From Cylindrobasidium torrendii FP15055 ss-10 (taxonomy: Eukaryota > Basidiomycota > Agaricomycetes > Agaricales > Physalacriaceae): a stretch of 22,461 nucleotides of DNA. Location: assembly GCA_000934385.1 (NCBI GenBank), contig KN880766.1, positions 1 through 22,461 on the forward strand. The letters run 5' to 3'. The position numbers and the translations under genes were made by a program. Positions 21,546-22,461 of the stretch are shown here, one piece after another (the stretch's first letter is position 1; each line of letters begins with the position of its first letter). The notes below the pieces were generated by a model. It was not told the origin of the DNA and did no database searches. It worked only from the letters and a program-made list of their open reading frames with translations.

Positions 21546-22309
21546 TCGAGTTTGATGCCGCGCTGAGGCTCTCATCAAGAACAGCGGCGAGATCTGTGAT
21601 AAAGTGATTCGAGATATGTGGGCCACATTGGCAGTTAGAGCTAGTGGAGGCTACTGTGGGGTAAGAGTTGAGAGTATCTTCGCAGTGTCTTCCTCGCTGC
21701 CTGGAAAATGTCGATGTACTTCCGTGGGAGTATCGAAATTCCTGGCCCTCCGAGTCCGCGGAAGCATCCTCTACTTACCCATGCAGTACCCATGCGCAGC
21801 TCGGCGAATTCCACGGGCTCTAAAAGACAAAGTAAGATTACGGTGTTTGTAGTATAGAATTTCGGAGATGAAGCTCTGGTAAGTGCGAGTCGGGTTGCCG
21901 TGTTACTGTTCCATATACTTCGCTTGACCATAAGCCAAAGGTGCTGCTAAATGCCTGGCTGTTGGAGTCCATTTGGATCCAATAATATTCTGAGATAGAT
22001 ATACGTACAGTGCCCAACCCTCCCAGCCTCAACTTGTCGAGTAGCGCCTAGAATTCGAGCAGTGAGCTTCCTGAAAGGCCCATTGTGAGTAAACAGCTTC
22101 GATCAATAGACTTTGGATGATCGACGATGTCCGACGCGGCTTGTCTTCCTACCTCGAACAGTCAAACTGCTCGCGACATTGCTTTACCTGGCCATCTGCA
22201 GTTCATTGGCCCTGGATCCTCGCTCCAATGGCCACTTCCTACGGTTATCGGCGTGGGCTTACCGACTCGGCTAATACTACACGGCACACAACACTTTACG
22301 CGACTTGAG
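21546..22309. other. Region upstream of the RhoGAP relic; no intact gene
   Basis: Minus-strand fragments such as FAELRMGTAW (exon-like, between a TTTTAG acceptor near 21820 and a GTAAGT donor near 21777) and YIDIFQAARKTLRRYSQLL (about 21720-21664) look coding. They may be further pieces of the decayed RhoGAP gene. I cannot join them into one frame or name the domain. From about 21950 to 22309 I see nothing except the promoter of the last gene. Confidence 0.4.
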
Positions 22310-22310
22310 A

Positions 22311-22317
22311 TATAAAG
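22311..22317 (+). promoter_or_regulatory. TATA box of the gene starting at 22400
   Basis: TATAAAG lies 83 bp before the ATG, after GAGA. A pyrimidine- and CA-rich leader (CTCTACCGGCCCCTCCACCC, CAACTACCACA) follows, which is a common arrangement for well-expressed fungal genes. Confidence 0.6.
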
Positions 22318-22399
22318 GCTGGCTTTTGGAAGAGCTTTTCAACAATCCACTCCAGACACACTCTACCGGCCCCTCCACCCTAGAAACTCAACTACCACA

Positions 22400-22461
22400 A
22401 TGACTGCCACCACCTACATTGCCAAGTCGGTCACCGAGCTCCTCGGTGTTCGTGCTCGCAC
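22400..22461 (+). CDS. Start of an unidentified gene (runs off right edge)
   Basis: The ATG at 22400 is in a CACAATGAC context behind a clear TATA box and leader. Twenty full codons are visible, beginning MTATTYIAKSVTELLGV. That is too little to name the family. An intron could also begin soon after the edge. Confidence 0.6.
   Translation, partial: MTATTYIAKSVTELLGVRAR

Overview
The window reads as nuclear DNA of a filamentous fungus, most likely an agaricomycete (Basidiomycota). Genes are dense and broken by many short GT-AG introns (mostly 45-56 bp). The transposase, the dioxygenase-like protein and the secreted protein resemble families I associate with mushroom-forming fungi. Exon models were built by hand by joining open frames across GT-AG pairs so that phase and family motifs stay intact. 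All multi-exon models given here sum to whole codons.

Left region (1-4.05 kb): a transposon segment on the minus strand. It holds a nearly intact CACTA-superfamily (Tnp2/Plavaka-like) transposase with one intron. A second open gene starts 63 bp downstream of it and runs off the window. Upstream of the transposase lies a perfect 28-bp inverted repeat with a 2-nt spacer.

Middle-left (4.7-8.6 kb): a 2-oxoglutarate/Fe(II) dioxygenase-fold gene in which the HxD iron-binding motif has become QxV; a gene-poor stretch; a 240-bp non-autonomous DNA transposon with 35-bp terminal inverted repeats and an exact 8-bp target duplication; and a small secreted protein with a galactose-binding-like domain and a coiled-coil tail.

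Centre (8.9-14.8 kb): an unknown Ser/Pro-rich protein divergent from cytosolic lysyl-tRNA synthetase, then an unknown 7-exon gene.

Right (15.4-21.1 kb): a 10-exon amidase-signature enzyme with a 7-nt microexon, followed by a 17-exon vacuolar TRP-type cation channel (YVC1 family) with two consecutive microexons of 9 and 10 nt. Behind the channel, on the opposite strand, is a decayed RhoGAP-domain fragment. The window ends in the first 20 codons of another gene with a good TATA box.

The genes look like ordinary, functionally unrelated neighbours plus transposon debris; I see no operon-like pathway or defence system. The most notable signals are the microexons, the dioxygenase with lost metal ligands, the short transposon with exact ends, the perfect hairpin, and the frameshifted RhoGAP relic.
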